From positions 43,705,358 to 43,769,357 of the forward strand of contig JANJXV010000004.1 in NCBI GenBank assembly GCA_024803745.1: a stretch of 64,000 nucleotides of DNA, in the 5' to 3' direction. Below the pieces are notes generated by a model that ran no database searches, was not told where the DNA came from, and saw only the letters and a program-made list of their open reading frames with translations. Every line of letters starts with the position of its first letter. Position 1 is the first letter of the stretch. Source of the DNA: Megascapheus bottae. Taxonomy: Eukaryota > Chordata > Mammalia > Rodentia > Geomyidae. Both the position numbers and the translations under genes were made by a program. Positions 10,296 to 21,992 of the stretch are shown here, in pieces.

Positions 10296-10679
10296 AATTG
10301 CAGGTGGTAAATATTTCTTCAGCTATTGATATACCTTGTACTCTATGCCACATATTAATTTTTTCACATATATTTGACTCTTTCTCTACCAGTTGGCATA
10401 ATCTTAGCTCACTGATGGTATTTTCAAAGATAACAGACATTTTGTTTTCTCATTTTAGAATATAGACATGAAACCTAAGCAAGAAGAGTATGTGGGTGTT
10501 TTTCCTTCCTCATGGAAATGAATAGTAAATATTCGACAAGAATGCTGCATGGAGGAGGAAAATCCAGAATGGTTATGGAATCTATGAAGGGGAGAGACAT
10601 TGTCCTTTGACCAAAATTAAAGTAAGACTAAGAAAACAAAAAACACAGCACAGTAGGTTGAAATTGAACTACCCACAAC

Positions 10680-10818
10680 TTGTGGGTAGGAATGGGAGGA
10701 AAAACTGGGAGATAAAGGGAAGAGATGACATGGACCAAAAAGGAATGTACTCTTTACCTGAGTAATATGACTATATACCATCTGTAACAATACTTTTACA
10801 ATAATGATTTAATTTTTT
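10680..10818 (+). mobile_element. L1 3'UTR-type tail (older variant)
   Basis: The order is a purine-rich GGGAGGA block, then GGAATGTACTCTTTACCTGAG, then a block ending in TTTTACAATAATG and A-rich sequence. The same order recurs at 13.80, 61.02 and (reversed) 40.45 kb, and it is laid out like the young L1 3' end. Older L1 subfamilies are my inference. Confidence 0.5.
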
Positions 10819-10904
10819 AAAGAAATATAAGGAAAAACAGAAACATTGAAACTGAAAAGTCTTATCACAGCTTGACTAACATTGTCCTGAATACACGAAT
10901 CCAA

Positions 10905-11045
10905 AAATGCAACCAAGATGATGGCAAATGCTTGTGATCCCAGAATACTTGACTCCAAGACTGAGACAGAAGAGTATGGCCTTTTGAGGACAGCTTGGGA
11001 TATATACCAAGATGCTGACTCAAAGAAAAGAAGTAAGTCAAAATT
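10905..11045 (+). mobile_element. B1/7SL-like SINE monomer
   Basis: ATGGCAAATGCTTGTGATCC aligns with the 7SL-derived 'gtggtgcatgcctgtaatcc' start. It continues through CTTGACTCCAAGACTGAGAC and ACAGCTTGGGATATATACC, and ends in an A-rich tail. The frames across 10809-11156 are shadows of this repeat. Confidence 0.7.
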
Positions 11046-11289
11046 GACTTGTGCTTTTGAATTTCTGTCCCTAAACAAAATCTCATTGCCTATATCAATA
11101 TCTTGAATTATTTTCCTTACTTTCTTAGAGAAAATATATGATGAGCATAGATTCATAAATAAATGCTTCGTGGAATTTCATGAAACTGAATTTAAACCTA
11201 ATAAAGATTAACATACTATGGTCACATGAGATTTTTCTGAGAGAATCAAAGATGGCTATACATATACAAGTGAATAAAAAATTTTTAAA

Positions 11290-11480
11290 TCATGAGACAT
11301 TTATATTAGCAGCAGATGTAGGAAAAGCATTCATGATAAAAGACCTAAAATAATCAGGTAGGGAAATAACATATTTCTAATTAATCAAGGCTAAAATAAA
11401 TATGAAAGACACATAGGAAATATCATCCTGAATGGTTAAAACTGAAAGTATTTCCATTAAACTTAAGGAAATGATTTTTG
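11290..11480 (+). mobile_element. Ancient L1 ORF2 fragment
   Basis: The segment contains AAAGCATTCATGATAAAAGA and, further on, CATCCTGAATGGTTAAAACTG followed by AAAGTATTTCC. This is the order of the RT region in old L1 elements. Confidence 0.65.
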
Positions 11481-12802
11481 CTTCTAGCACATTTACTTAA
11501 TATCATCTTTGAAAGGGGAATCTGGAGGGGGGGAAGAAAAAGAAGTAAACTGGAAAAGGTGAAGTTAACCTGTGCATACTTTGTGTATAAAGAAGTCTAA
11601 ATAATCCATCAACAATGACATGTCATATGTATGAAAATAAAAGGAAAAATCTAATTTCTAAGTCCAGTGTCATGTAGCTTATTTTTTTCCAGGAGCAGTA
11701 GTTAATAGAGGAATCCTCTGTGAAACCACACCTTTCATTGTTACAAAATGAATTTTATGCCAAACTTATCACACATATGTTTAGTATATGAGTCATGAGA
11801 AAGGGTCAGAGTGTGAAATCAGATTTGGTCTGTTACAAGTTTTTACATAGTTGAACACTAAACTATTAAGAATTTTAAATGGGTGTTTAATAATCATTGG
11901 CGAAGAGCAGAGATGTAGTGGTTTTGCAGTGTGCCTTTCTACCTTCCTGGGTAAAGCTGTTCCAGCTAAATTGTGGATTCAAAATAAGAAAATGTGTGAT
12001 TTCTTCGTTTTCATAATCAGGACATATTTTAGTAATAAACTCTCTGTTTTCTCTCCATATATTTCTTATGTGACATTTTCAGACTCATGTCCCATTACTT
12101 CATAAATTCCAGGTCTATCATAAATAGTCACAAAGCAAAAGCCATCTTAGTCAATAGGTTTGCAAGAGCATATATCACGTGCAGGCAAAGGCTTTTTTGT
12201 TGTCATTTATAATTAGTTTGCTGGAAAAGTGAGATTTTACAAGGATTATTCATAAGGATATTAGTCCAGGAATACCTATTTGTATCTGGGGGTTCTTCAA
12301 CTACAAGAAAGGGGATAAAATGGATGCAAGTAAGTTCCAAATAAGTCATTAATTTTTCCAGATCATCTACTTTAAGTGAATACAACCCAATATGAAAAAG
12401 TTAGGAGTAGACACTTCAGATATTAATAACCAATAATAGATCAATTTAAGTTGATGGTAATCCGACAACAATAAACAAACTATTGCAAATGAGCTAAGGT
12501 AAAAAAAAAACGTGTTAGCTCTTGGCAAGTCTACAAAAATCCAGTGCCAAAATTGGTGAAGGTTTTATTCACAGGCATCTATAACTTTTGAAACTGAATT
12601 CTTCAATTTAACTTCCCTATGTTGTACTTTATACCTCTAAATTGTTTTTAAGTACATAACTTCAGAATATGTAGGTTAAATTTGACAAGCTTCACATTAT
12701 CAATTCTTATTTTTCTCTATAATAAAAAATACATAATTCTCTGTAGAAAGGATATGAAAGTAAATAAATCTCACAGAAAGAATGATGTTGCTTTTGAGCT
12801 TT
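11481..12802. other. Unassigned intergenic DNA
   Basis: No gene or repeat recognised. The small frames at 11851-12105 (plus) and 12203-12385 (minus) show no family features. Confidence 0.45.
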
Positions 12803-13064
12803 AAAAAGCAACCTACAGTCAGGGCATGGTGGCTCATGCCTGTAATCCTCCTAGCTACTAAGGAGCCTGAGATCAGAAGATCAAGGTTCAAAGCCACTCC
12901 ACACACTAAAGGACCTGAGACTCTTATCTCCAATTAATCACAAGAAAATGGGAAGTGGGGCTGTAGCTCAAGGGGTAGGGCCATAGCCTTGAGTGTAAGA
13001 ACTCAGAGACAGCTCCCAGGCCCAGAGTTCAAGCCCCATAACTCACAAAAAAGGCAACCTACAG
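12803..13064 (+). mobile_element. Composite B1-head / Geo-tail SINE with target duplication
   Basis: The head (from about 12819) is 7SL/B1-like: GGCATGGTGGCTCATGCCTG and then an AGCTACTAAGGAG-type block. A linker around CTTATCTCCAATTAATCAC joins it to a tRNA-like tail, GGGGCTGTAGCTCAAGGGGTAG ... CCAGAGTTCAAGCCCCATAAC. GCAACCTACAG occurs at 12808-12818 and again at 13054-13064 after the A tail, so this is a genuine inserted unit. Confidence 0.88.
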
Positions 13065-13360
13065 AATGAATAGTGGCACTAAAATGTATATTATGCAACA
13101 TAATGTAAAAATAAAGCAAAATCTATCTAGCTAAAATACTTAATTGAATCCCTTTGTGACTTACTTAAAATTATATAACATTACTTAACATTTAGCTGCT
13201 AACTACACCATCATTCTTTAAGCTCTTTGTTGGATTTTTAAATAATAAATGCTATTAATTATACTTTAAAGCCTTCAGTCAAATTTTTATGAATATCTTC
13301 AGTAATCATCATTGTCACATTTATTATTTACCTGCTAAATAATAAAAACTATAGGAATGA

Positions 13361-13555
13361 GGCCAAGAGTTTGACCTAGTGGTAGAGTGCTTGCCTAGCA
13401 TGCAGAAAGACCTGGGTTCGATTCCTCAGTACCACATACTTAGAAAAAGCTAAAAATGGTGCTGTGGGTCAAGTGGCAGAGTGCTAGCCTTGAAGAAAAA
13501 GTCCCAAGGACAGTGCTCAGGTCCTGAGTTCAAGCCCCAGGACTGGCAAAAAAAA
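13361..13555 (+). mobile_element. IDL-Geo-type dimeric SINE
   Basis: The left monomer has box A-like GACCTAGTGGTAGAGTGC and box B GGTTCGATTCC. The right monomer, GGTGCTGTGGGTCAAGTGGC ... GAGTTCAAGCCCCAGGACTG, has a slightly different sequence from the others (GAAGAAAAAGTCCC insert), so it may be an older subfamily. Confidence 0.9.
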
Positions 13556-13794
13556 GAAGTGTTGATTGAGTCAAATATTGATCAAAAATGAAATTAAATA
13601 TTATCCTTTGATATCTAAAGTAAAACCACAAATAAAAATAGAAATGTGTTACTGGGATAATAATTTATGGCAAATTTACAAAAAAATGTTCTACTGCCTT
13701 GAACAAAATGAGTAAAAATATTGTGATGATTACTTAAGACTGAGTATTTACAAGAAGAACTTAACTAGTATGTTCCTTTATATCTTTATCTGAA

Positions 13795-13955
13795 ATAGGG
13801 AAGGAAAGGGAAAAATAAGATGATTGGGAGGGGATGGAGGAGAACATGAGAAGGGGTATCAATGTTCAAGAAGTAATGTACCTAATACCTGACGAATGTA
13901 ACTGCAATTCCTCTGTACATGACCCCAAGAATAAAATACAATTAGAAAAAAAAGA
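13795..13955 (+). mobile_element. L1 3'UTR-type tail (older variant)
   Basis: A purine-rich GGGAGGGGATGGAGGAG block, GAAGTAATGTACCTAATACC, CCTCTGTACATGACC and then AATAAAATACAATTAGAAAA. Same architecture as 10.68 and 61.02 kb. Confidence 0.5.
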
Positions 13956-13959
13956 AATT

Positions 13960-15200
13960 GCCATGTATATTTTTGAAAAGAATTGTCATATTTTCTATTT
14001 TAAATAGTTTGCACGAAGTTGGAAAAAATTAAGTCATTTTTTAAACTTTTACTTCATGCCCATTTTGTGGCATGGCTGGGAGGAGGAGGTAAATTCAATT
14101 TGAGCATATATTTGTAAATTCTAATGCAAAATTATAGTTTTTCCTAAAAACAATACCAGTTTTAATTAGGGAGTATTTCTCTAGCCTGATTTTCAGTCTA
14201 GAAGAAAAAGCAATGAGTAAAACAAATAAAAGGATTACAGTGCTGCATAGTCTGAAGTTAGCACATCTTGACTGGATCATCTGCTTAGAGTACATGTATT
14301 ACAAGTCTGCATGGCAAGTTTGCAGCAAGACCATGTGCATATCATCCCATTGTAAAGTGACTCCAAAAATATGGGAACATGGTTAGTTATTTTTACAGAG
14401 TTCTTTTTGTTTTTGTGTGTATGTGCCATCGCTTGTCGACAGGACCTTTTGTTTTCCTCAATAGGGAGTGTTGCTCATTTGTGAGCCTTCATTAATTCAA
14501 AGTGAAATGGTCAAAAATATTTTTCCTGTTAGAATAGGCTACATCTTTTTAACAACTAATTAAAAAAAAAACTAAAGCTCTGGCTTTTGAGATGACTTAT
14601 ACTAATTTACATTGTTTACCAAGCTGTAGTGCTTTAAGAATACTACTTAAAAAGCAAAATAAACTTGGTTTACATTTTTAAAAAATACCTGTTCACATTT
14701 TGTTCTGTGAATAAATTCTAAGTAACCCCTGATGAGACCATACTAATAAACTTGTGTGATCATAAAAAACTTAAAATGCACATATATATTTACTATTTGA
14801 GCTAAGATATCATAACAAAACTCTTAATACATTCAAGATGATTTTCTTTTCATATAATTAGGGATAATTAATAGAAAGGCAAACCAACTCGTCATCAAAG
14901 AAAAGAATGACTGTCTTTTATGTATTACTAACTGTATTTTCATTTTTATTAAAATATCCTCATCTCAAATCTGTGCACATGTCTTTTCTAAATCATTAAT
15001 GTCTTTTGGGATACCAAGTACAAGATGCAAGGATTATATTTCTGTAATATATATGCCATATAAAGTATATTTTAGCTTGTGATAATATTCTATATGCCAG
15101 TCATTTCAACATTTATTTATATGATATTTAAGTAGTAATTAACTTTTCACTTTCTGTGTTCACATAAAGCATTCAGAGGCATGCCATATAGCATTTATGT
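13960..15200. other. Unassigned intergenic DNA
   Basis: AT-rich, no recognised gene or repeat. The minus-strand frame at 14095-14295 is short and featureless. Confidence 0.5.
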
Positions 15201-15204
15201 GTTT

Positions 15205-15422
15205 AAAAATTACTATGGAAAGCCGGGAGTTTGGCCTAGTGGTAGAGTGCTTGCCTAGCATGCACGAAGACCAAGGTTTGATTCCTAAGTACCACATACA
15301 TAGAAAAAAGCTGGAAGTGGTGCTGAGGCTCAAGTGGTAGAGCTCTAGCCTTGAGAAAGTCCAAGGACAGTGCTCAGGCCCTGAACTCAAGCCCAGGTCT
15401 GGCAAAAAAAAATTACTATGGA
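15205..15422 (+). mobile_element. IDL-Geo-type dimeric SINE with target duplication
   Basis: The element runs from about 15220 (GCCGGGAGTTTGGCCTAGTG) to the A tail near 15407. The 15-mer AAAAATTACTATGGA at 15205-15219 recurs at 15408-15422. The good match to the copies at 30.8 and 58.0 kb suggests a young subfamily. Confidence 0.95.
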
Positions 15423-15424
15423 TA

Positions 15425-16020
15425 ACTTAATTAAAGTACCTTCTGATAATTAGGTACTATTATTCATCACTGAGAAGATGTAAGTCTATAAGCCATGAAA
15501 ACGCATGGGAGAATCTTAAGTTCTTAAGTGAATGAAGCCAATAAAAATAACTATAGACCTACTTAGTCCTCAAGAAGAAACTAAAAGAAAAAGCAAAACA
15601 AAATAGAAGAAAAACTAACAAGACAGTAAAAGAAACGATCATGGCCAGGGTTAGATAAAAATGGAGGGATGATGCACAGAGAGCAGAATTTGAGAGAGTG
15701 AAAACATAGTGTGACACTGCGTGAGGAACACATGCAATGCATTCTGCTTTTGTCCAAATCCACAAATTGAACACAGTGTAAACCATAGGCTGGGTGATGC
15801 AAATGAGCCATGCAACGGTGGGATAGACACAGAGAAGAGGGACAGGTTATGTATGTGTGTGAGGAAAATAAATATGGGAAATCACTTTTCATTCCAATTA
15901 GTTTTTCTGTAGACCAAAATTAGTATAAAAATAAAGATTAAATAGGTATATCACAGTAAAAAATGATCATCTCTTTTGATTACTGTTAAAAATTATGAAA
16001 AGCAATACTGTAATAATAAG
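15425..16020. other. Unassigned intergenic DNA
   Basis: Overlapping short frames on both strands (15559-15912) share no resemblance with known proteins. I see no gene. Confidence 0.45.
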
Positions 16021-16024
16021 TATA

Positions 16025-16350
16025 TGTATTAGTCAGAGGACTCCAGGAAAGTAGAACAGATAGATCTCTCTCTTTCTCTTTCCCATATGTATATATATAT
16101 CAGCATATATGTTTATAATATATCTGCTATCTACATCTGAAGCTGTTTTATATTAAAGAACTAAGTTTTATTTTTATAAAGACAATACTGGGATTCCCCT
16201 ATCAGGCTACCTGCAAACCAGAGAACTAGGAGAGTTGCTGATCGTGTTCAGGCAGAAGCTGAGACATCATTGGTCTAAGAAGAATAGGGAGGCATTTGTG
16301 ACAGGCTTCAATCTAGTTGACCTCTCTGCAGGGGGTCAAACCAGGAACAA
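16025..16350 (+). mobile_element. Possible ancient mammalian repeat
   Basis: GTATTAGTCAGAGGACTCCA followed by a GTAGAACAGATAGAT-like block and a CT/TA-rich run resembles a widespread mammalian repeat motif ('ttagtcagggttctccagagaaacagaacc'). The family is not assigned. Confidence 0.4.
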
Positions 16351-16399
16351 AGAATACCAATAATAACAAAGAATATATTTGCTGACTTTCAGCCAGTAC

Positions 16400-17320
16400 A
16401 ATTTTGTGCATTTTTACTAACAAAATAAAATGGAATAGTTGGCTTACCATAGTATTTTCTTTATTGCAATTTAAGTATGGGTAAAACAATACACCTATGT
16501 GAACCTGTGTGAAAAAAATGTACTCTGTTTATATGCATATGCATGCACATGCACAAACAGAAGTTGAATCTTGGTCTACGCATTGTTATATTCTGTTTCC
16601 TTTTATAAAGCATATAGATTTCCAATGTTCTGTTTGCATTCTCTTATTTTGTTTTTACAACCTGTATTTTTATTCCTAACCTTATATTTGAAAAATAATT
16701 CTGCTTGGTTGTTCTAATACACCTTTCCCTGACATTCCAGATGCCTCACTGTAGTTTTAACCTCTACTTTTATATTTATTTGTGCTCCTAACAATGAAGG
16801 TCAGTTATGTATGTATTCCTATGCCCAACATTTCTGATGGTTGTGCCTTTATTTATGTGTTTCCTTACACCTGGAAACCATTTCATGTTCTTTCTTTTGT
16901 ATTCCTCAAAAATGATTTCTTCTACAAATGATTTCTTCTGAAGATCTTGAACTGCACTGGGAGTTAACAGTTGATAACTGCAAAATAAAAAGGCCAATTC
17001 AGAAACAGCCCAAAGAAGTAGTGCAGAAACTCTTTTCCTTCTTTCTTTTGTATAGAAAAAAACTCAAAGGAAATGGTTGATGGTTTTAAGAACAATATAG
17101 AATGTGTGAAAAGATACTGAGAAATCTTTGTTTAGAAAGACATAAAGAAAAAGATGTCAAATGAGATACGAAGACACTCTCAAAAATCCCCTAGTTTGAT
17201 AGAAACAGAGAAAAGAAGGTCATTTTTGTTGCATTCTTGCACAAAGTGAAGAAAGGAAACTATAGCCTATTTGAGGTTTTATATTTTGAAAAATATAAAG
17301 ATAAAATACAAGCACACCAG
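16400..17320. other. Unassigned intergenic DNA
   Basis: No gene or confident repeat. The antisense 69-codon frame at 16788-16997 has no recognisable features. Confidence 0.45.
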
Positions 17321-17321
17321 T

Positions 17322-17366
<45 letters not shown>
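17322..17366 (+). repeat. (TAGA)n microsatellite
   Basis: About eleven uninterrupted tetranucleotide units. Confidence 0.98.
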
Positions 17367-17869
17367 TTTATTTGGCCTCTGGCTTCTTACATCTATTTAA
17401 TTCCTTGCATAATTATTATTATTCAAAACAAATTATTTTTAATAATACTGTTAAAGATTGATCATAGGGCAGAATTAAGTAAAAGATGTCACTGACAACT
17501 AATCTTTCACAGGATTCATGAATTTGATGTGATGATGACAAAAACAGAATAATATAATTGCCTAATGGAAATCTTTCCTCATGGAAAGATTGTGTATGTT
17601 TTTATATTCTATTATGTTTCTTAGAACTCCTGAAAGTCATATGATCCTTAGTTGCTAAAATAACTTTCTGCTGCCTTGCAATAAATTTCTTTAAATTGTG
17701 GAGGAAATAAAATCATGTTTTTATGTTTTCTACCTCCAGTAAGTTAAGATTTCTTGGACTTCAGATAGTTGATTGAACAAGGTATATTATTTGAAATATA
17801 ACTTTAACATCATTCTTGTGTGCCTGGGACAATTGTGTATCATCACTGCTGTGTGTTCCTAGGTTCACG

Positions 17870-18215
17870 TTCTTAAGATTTTGGAACTTTCTTCAGTTTT
17901 ATGGAACAGTTTGAGATGTAATGGACTGAGCTTTTCTTTTTCTTAAGTTTGGTATAATTTGACAGTGAAAGCATCTCTGTTAGACTTACTGTTTTCAACC
18001 CCATTAAGCACTTTTGATTTTTTTCAGCTTTTCAATATACCCATGTTCAATTTTTTGCTATATTATACATTCTAAAAGTCATTTATTTCTTCCAGATTTT
18101 CAAATTTGTTGACATGCAGTTCTTCAGTCTAGACCTTGATGATATTTTGCATTTCTATGGTATCAGTTGTATGCTATTTAATTTGTGACTTCCTTAATAG
18201 TTAAATACTTTATTT
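17870..18215 (-). mobile_element. Ancient L1 ORF2 fragment (antisense)
   Basis: Plus-strand blocks such as GGTATAATTTGACAGTGAAAG and CAGATTTTCAAATTTGTTGA, ending in TTCTATGGTATCAGTTGTAT, are the reversed RT-region order seen in old L1 families. It is heavily decayed. Confidence 0.6.
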
Positions 18216-18219
18216 ATTA

Positions 18220-18830
18220 TACTTCAGATTTTATAAAGGCATACTATATATCAAACACAAATCCCAGAGAGTCTAGCTGAGACATATCATCAATCAAAAC
18301 CCTTAAAAAAAAAAAGCCTCAGGGGAACGAAGTCTCATTCTCCCAAGAGAGAACAAACTAAATGAACTTACTTCTCTGATCCTTTAAGATTCACAGTGGT
18401 AAAGCTGAATATCAAGGGCATCTCTAGTCAATGGATCCGTGTTTAAAAAAATAAACCCCATGATTAAGAAAAATATATCAATAAGCCCTTCATTCCCAGA
18501 ATGAAATAAAACTTTGACACCCAAATGACAGCCCTCTCAGTCTCCATGTGCAGAACCGGTGTTAGCCTACCCCAGAGGCAGCATATCAAGTCCTATGCAC
18601 TTGTTGTATAAGGTACATTTCATTGTGACAATTCCAAAGTTACATGCAATGTACCCCATCAAACTCATTACGTCTGTCATTTCAATATTTTATTCATTTT
18701 AGTGTTCTCATTGTTTTCATTGTTCAAAACACTTGTCAATTGTGTTCAACTTTTTAAAATATAGCACTTATTTTCTACTTGGCAGTATTTTTTTAAGTTT
18801 TATTTTGACGCATTTTGCATTGATCTCTTT
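18220..18830. other. Unassigned intergenic DNA
   Basis: No gene recognised. The GC is slightly higher near 18530-18600. Confidence 0.45.
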
Positions 18831-18834
18831 CTTT

Positions 18835-19078
18835 TAATATATGTATATATATACATATATATGTATATATATACATATATACAAAAATATATATGTTTAA
18901 ATGTTATATATACAAATTTCTGCATACATATCTCTATATACATTAATATGTATGCGCATGCATATTTGTATATGTTGTGTGTATGTGTATATATGTGTGT
19001 ATATGTATATATGAATGCCTATATGTATGTATATACATATGTATATGTACATTAATATATGTATATATGTATAAATGT
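18835..19078 (+). repeat. TA/TATG/TGTA-rich low-complexity block
   Basis: Irregular TATATACATATG and TGTGTATATG units. The Tyr/Cys-rich frames at 18861-19216 are translations of this repeat and not genes. Confidence 0.92.
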
Positions 19079-19079
19079 T

Positions 19080-19984
19080 CTATAAGCCACACCATTGATT
19101 CTCAATTATTCATTTGTGAGTGTGGCTATGTCTTTATTGTGAGACATGCTTCCCATTTAATCCAATGTAATGTTTTGACTTTCAACATATTATTTTCATT
19201 TACTGAGTTTGTTTAGCTTCAAGATTTAGCTCTTCTTTATGTCTTCTAACTTTTGATTTTCTCATTTAGAAAATGAATTTGCTTTCCTGATTTCATTTAA
19301 AGTGGGTGGTTTGTGTAACCCAATTACTTTCTGAAACTCTGAGGAGCAAGCTGCTAAATTCAATCTTCCAGAAAGTTTAGCGGTTTATGCACGAAGAAAC
19401 GAGAATATTATTTTCAATGTTTAGAGCATTAATATTAAAAAGGTGTTCTAATATTTTACATTTAAAACATTCAAAGAAAAAAATCAAACAAGTGGTTTTG
19501 CAAAATGAAAACAACGTAGAAAAAAAGAAAATTGTAGCCAGCAATATCTAATGGCAATCGTATAAACAGGAGAAAAGACAATAGGACAAAAAATAGATAT
19601 ATAAGAAAACAAGTATAAAGTAGGGCTGAGTTACTAGGTCGTAACTTTTTGAAATGGTATTGAATAGCCTAATTATTTAATATTGATTTCTCTGTCTACG
19701 ATCAAGCTATCAGTATATGTATGCTTATATGAATAAAATGTATAAAAATACAAAGAAGAATTTCAGTATTTATGCATATATAGGACTGAGTGGGGGAATA
19801 TCCACATTACCTTGTTTATGCATTTTCTAAGAAAGGGGAATGTTACTCAAGAGAGTTTAGGATAGACTGTCAGGATTGCACAAGGTAGTCCTAATTTAGG
19901 AAAAAAAAATTACTTGGTCAAATAGTTTGAGCTTTTCAAAGAGAGTCGTTACTTATTTCCAAATGTACTTAAAAATGTATCATT
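19080..19984. other. Unassigned AT-rich intergenic DNA
   Basis: No gene or repeat recognised. Confidence 0.5.
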
Positions 19985-20139
19985 GGGGCCGGGAGTTTGG
20001 CCTAGTATGCATGAAGACCTAGATTCAATTCTTCAGTACCACGTACATAGAAAAAAAAGCCAGAAGCCAGAAGTGGTGCTGAAGCTCAAGTGGTAGAGCT
20101 CTAGCCTTGAGAAAATCCAAGGACAGTGCTCAGGCCCTT
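19985..20139 (+). mobile_element. IDL-Geo SINE with internal deletion
   Basis: GGCCGGGAGTTTGGCCTAG runs directly into TATGCATGAAGACC. About 21 nt containing the rest of the A box are missing, bounded by the short direct repeat CCTAG. The 3' end also stops early at CAGGCCCTT without the GGACTGGC motif. Confidence 0.88.
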
Positions 20140-20384
20140 GAAATATGATGTAAAAATCAATGTTAATAAATTGTTTTATACAAAATAAATAAATTTAAAA
20201 ATATCAAAAGGTTAATTTCTACTTTTAATTAAATGACTAGTAAACATCTGTCTTCTTCATTCTAACCTCTGGTAAATCGTGATCTAAATTTATCTGCTTA
20301 CTAAAGACATTAAGCCCCCTTTTAAGCATTAAGAAATCTATTTTCTCATTTAACTGCATATCATAGTGTTGTTGACAGCTAGCC

Positions 20385-20530
20385 TTTTATCCATAAGACT
20401 CTTATTTTCAATTAATCACCAAAGAGTTGGAAATGGAGTTGTAGCTCATGTGGTAGAATAATAAAAGTTAATGGACAAAGCCCCAACCCAGAGTTCAAGC
20501 CTCAATACCATTACAAACAAAAAAGTTTTG
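20385..20530 (+). mobile_element. Old Geo-tail SINE fragment
   Basis: The CTTATTTTCAATTAATCACC linker is followed by a decayed right-monomer unit, GGAGTTGTAGCTCATGTGG ... CCAGAGTTCAAGCCTCAATACC, and an A-rich end. Confidence 0.7.
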
Positions 20531-20828
20531 ATTAAAATAAGAATGTATCCATGGAAAACAAAAGAGAAGTATGGTAGATGGTGGATAAAAAGAGATTAAG
20601 GAAAAGCTAATTAAATAAAAAATAAGTTTAAAGGCAAAATAAATGTAGATTTAAAGATTGATAGGTTAGGTAATTTGCAATTTATTTAAGGGAAATAATG
20701 AAAGAGCCAAAATCTGAGAGAATATGATTTATCCTAACTTCTATAATTGTAGGAAGAAAAGCAAAATAAATTTTCTGTGTATGCATAAGCATATGCTTCT
20801 TTTGAAAATTTAGTTGCTAGCACAGTTT

Positions 20829-20852
20829 TACACACACACACACACACACACA
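20829..20852 (+). repeat. (CA)n microsatellite
   Basis: Uninterrupted CA repeats. Confidence 0.97.
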
Positions 20853-20854
20853 TA

Positions 20855-21340
20855 AATAAAACATAATTTTCACATACTAAGTGATATAGATTCTGATATT
20901 ATTCCCAACATCTCTGGTATACAGATTTTACACTGAAACAAATACTATGTAATACAACAACAGTTAGCATGTCAGTATGACAAATAAGAATTATATTTCC
21001 AAGACAGCAGAGTTTATTAGAATAATTTCATTAGAAGATGAGTCTTAACTGAATCAACTGATACACATTTCTATGTGGTCCTTTGTGTTAGGGAACAAGG
21101 ACCCTGGGAAAGGCCATGTTTATGAGGCCCTCTGGTGAGAGGCTGCAACATTCCCTTAGAATTATGAAAAGAGAGTTCAGAAGATTTGGTGTAAATGCCT
21201 GAGGCAAGCTTGAACATTTTAACTCACATTATGTCCTTTTGCTGGAGAAATGCCAAAGCAAAAAAGTAGTTAGAAGATTCATAGGTAAGAATGTCTTAAG
21301 AAATTAGAAGAAAAGAATAAACTGACAGAATATAATACAT
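20855..21340. other. Unassigned intergenic DNA
   Basis: No gene or repeat recognised. Confidence 0.5.
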
Positions 21341-21346
21341 ACTGAA

Positions 21347-21402
<56 letters not shown>

Positions 21403-21404
21403 TT
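21347..21404 (+). repeat. (GT)n microsatellite
   Basis: More than twenty GT units with a single interruption near the end. The His/Thr run in the antisense frame is its translation. Confidence 0.97.
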
Positions 21405-21576
21405 ACTAGGAAAGTAACTCTGGGCCTCACATTTGTTAGGCAAATCCTCTAACGCCAGAGACAAACATCGAGTCCTTTTTTGTTTTTGCTTTTTTTTTTT
21501 TAATTTAGATTGTTGTTTCAGATGAAGTCTCAAATTCTCTGATTCTCTCTGAATAGGCCCTGAACTGTGATCCTCT

Positions 21577-21992
21577 CTTTTTCAAAAATATTTTTATTGT
21601 AATTAATAAAAGGGTTACATGATATTTGCCAGATAGAAGGTGCATTAATTCACATACTTTGATAGCCATTCACATGTCTTGGTACCCATTACTCTCCCCC
21701 CCAACCCCCCAACCCGTCTTGGTTTTCCCCCCTTCCCTATCAAATTTCAAATAACCAAATACAAATAAATTCAATATATCAGATAACAAAGTGAGATACT
21801 GTAACAATATGAGATACCCAAGGGACAGCAAAGGAGATGAGAGCTAACATAGTACATTAAGGACAACAATCATTCATTATATGGCTTTTGTTTCAATATC
21901 CTGGAGGTCCTTTCAATTAGCTTCATACTATATGGCCTTATGTATCAAGATTTTCCTCTATTACAGATTTCTGCTAGTAGAGCCCAAGGTTT
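21577..21992 (-). other. L1 3'UTR
   Basis: Minus-strand sequence from the ORF2 stop to the A-rich end, with a poly-purine segment opposite the CCCCCCAACCCCCC run at about 21697-21715. The segment is shared with the copies at 1.2, 45.8, 53.7 and 55.5 kb. Confidence 0.88.

Noticed and set aside
15220..15300. tRNA-like A and B boxes that might be a tRNA gene
   Set aside because: They are the left monomer of a dispersed SINE. There is no cloverleaf-forming 3' acceptor end and many copies have the same context.
15559..15912. Overlapping frames on both strands that could be a small gene
   Set aside because: No family resemblance, no splice or initiation context, and composition ordinary for intergenic DNA.
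17322..17366. Regularly repeated units as a possible CRISPR-like array
   Set aside because: A contiguous tetranucleotide microsatellite with no spacers. No repeat-spacer structure exists anywhere in the window.
18861..19216. Tyr/Cys-rich repeated peptides
   Set aside because: Translation of TA/TGTA low-complexity DNA.
21279..21533. His/Thr repeat peptide
   Set aside because: Antisense translation of the (GT)n microsatellite.
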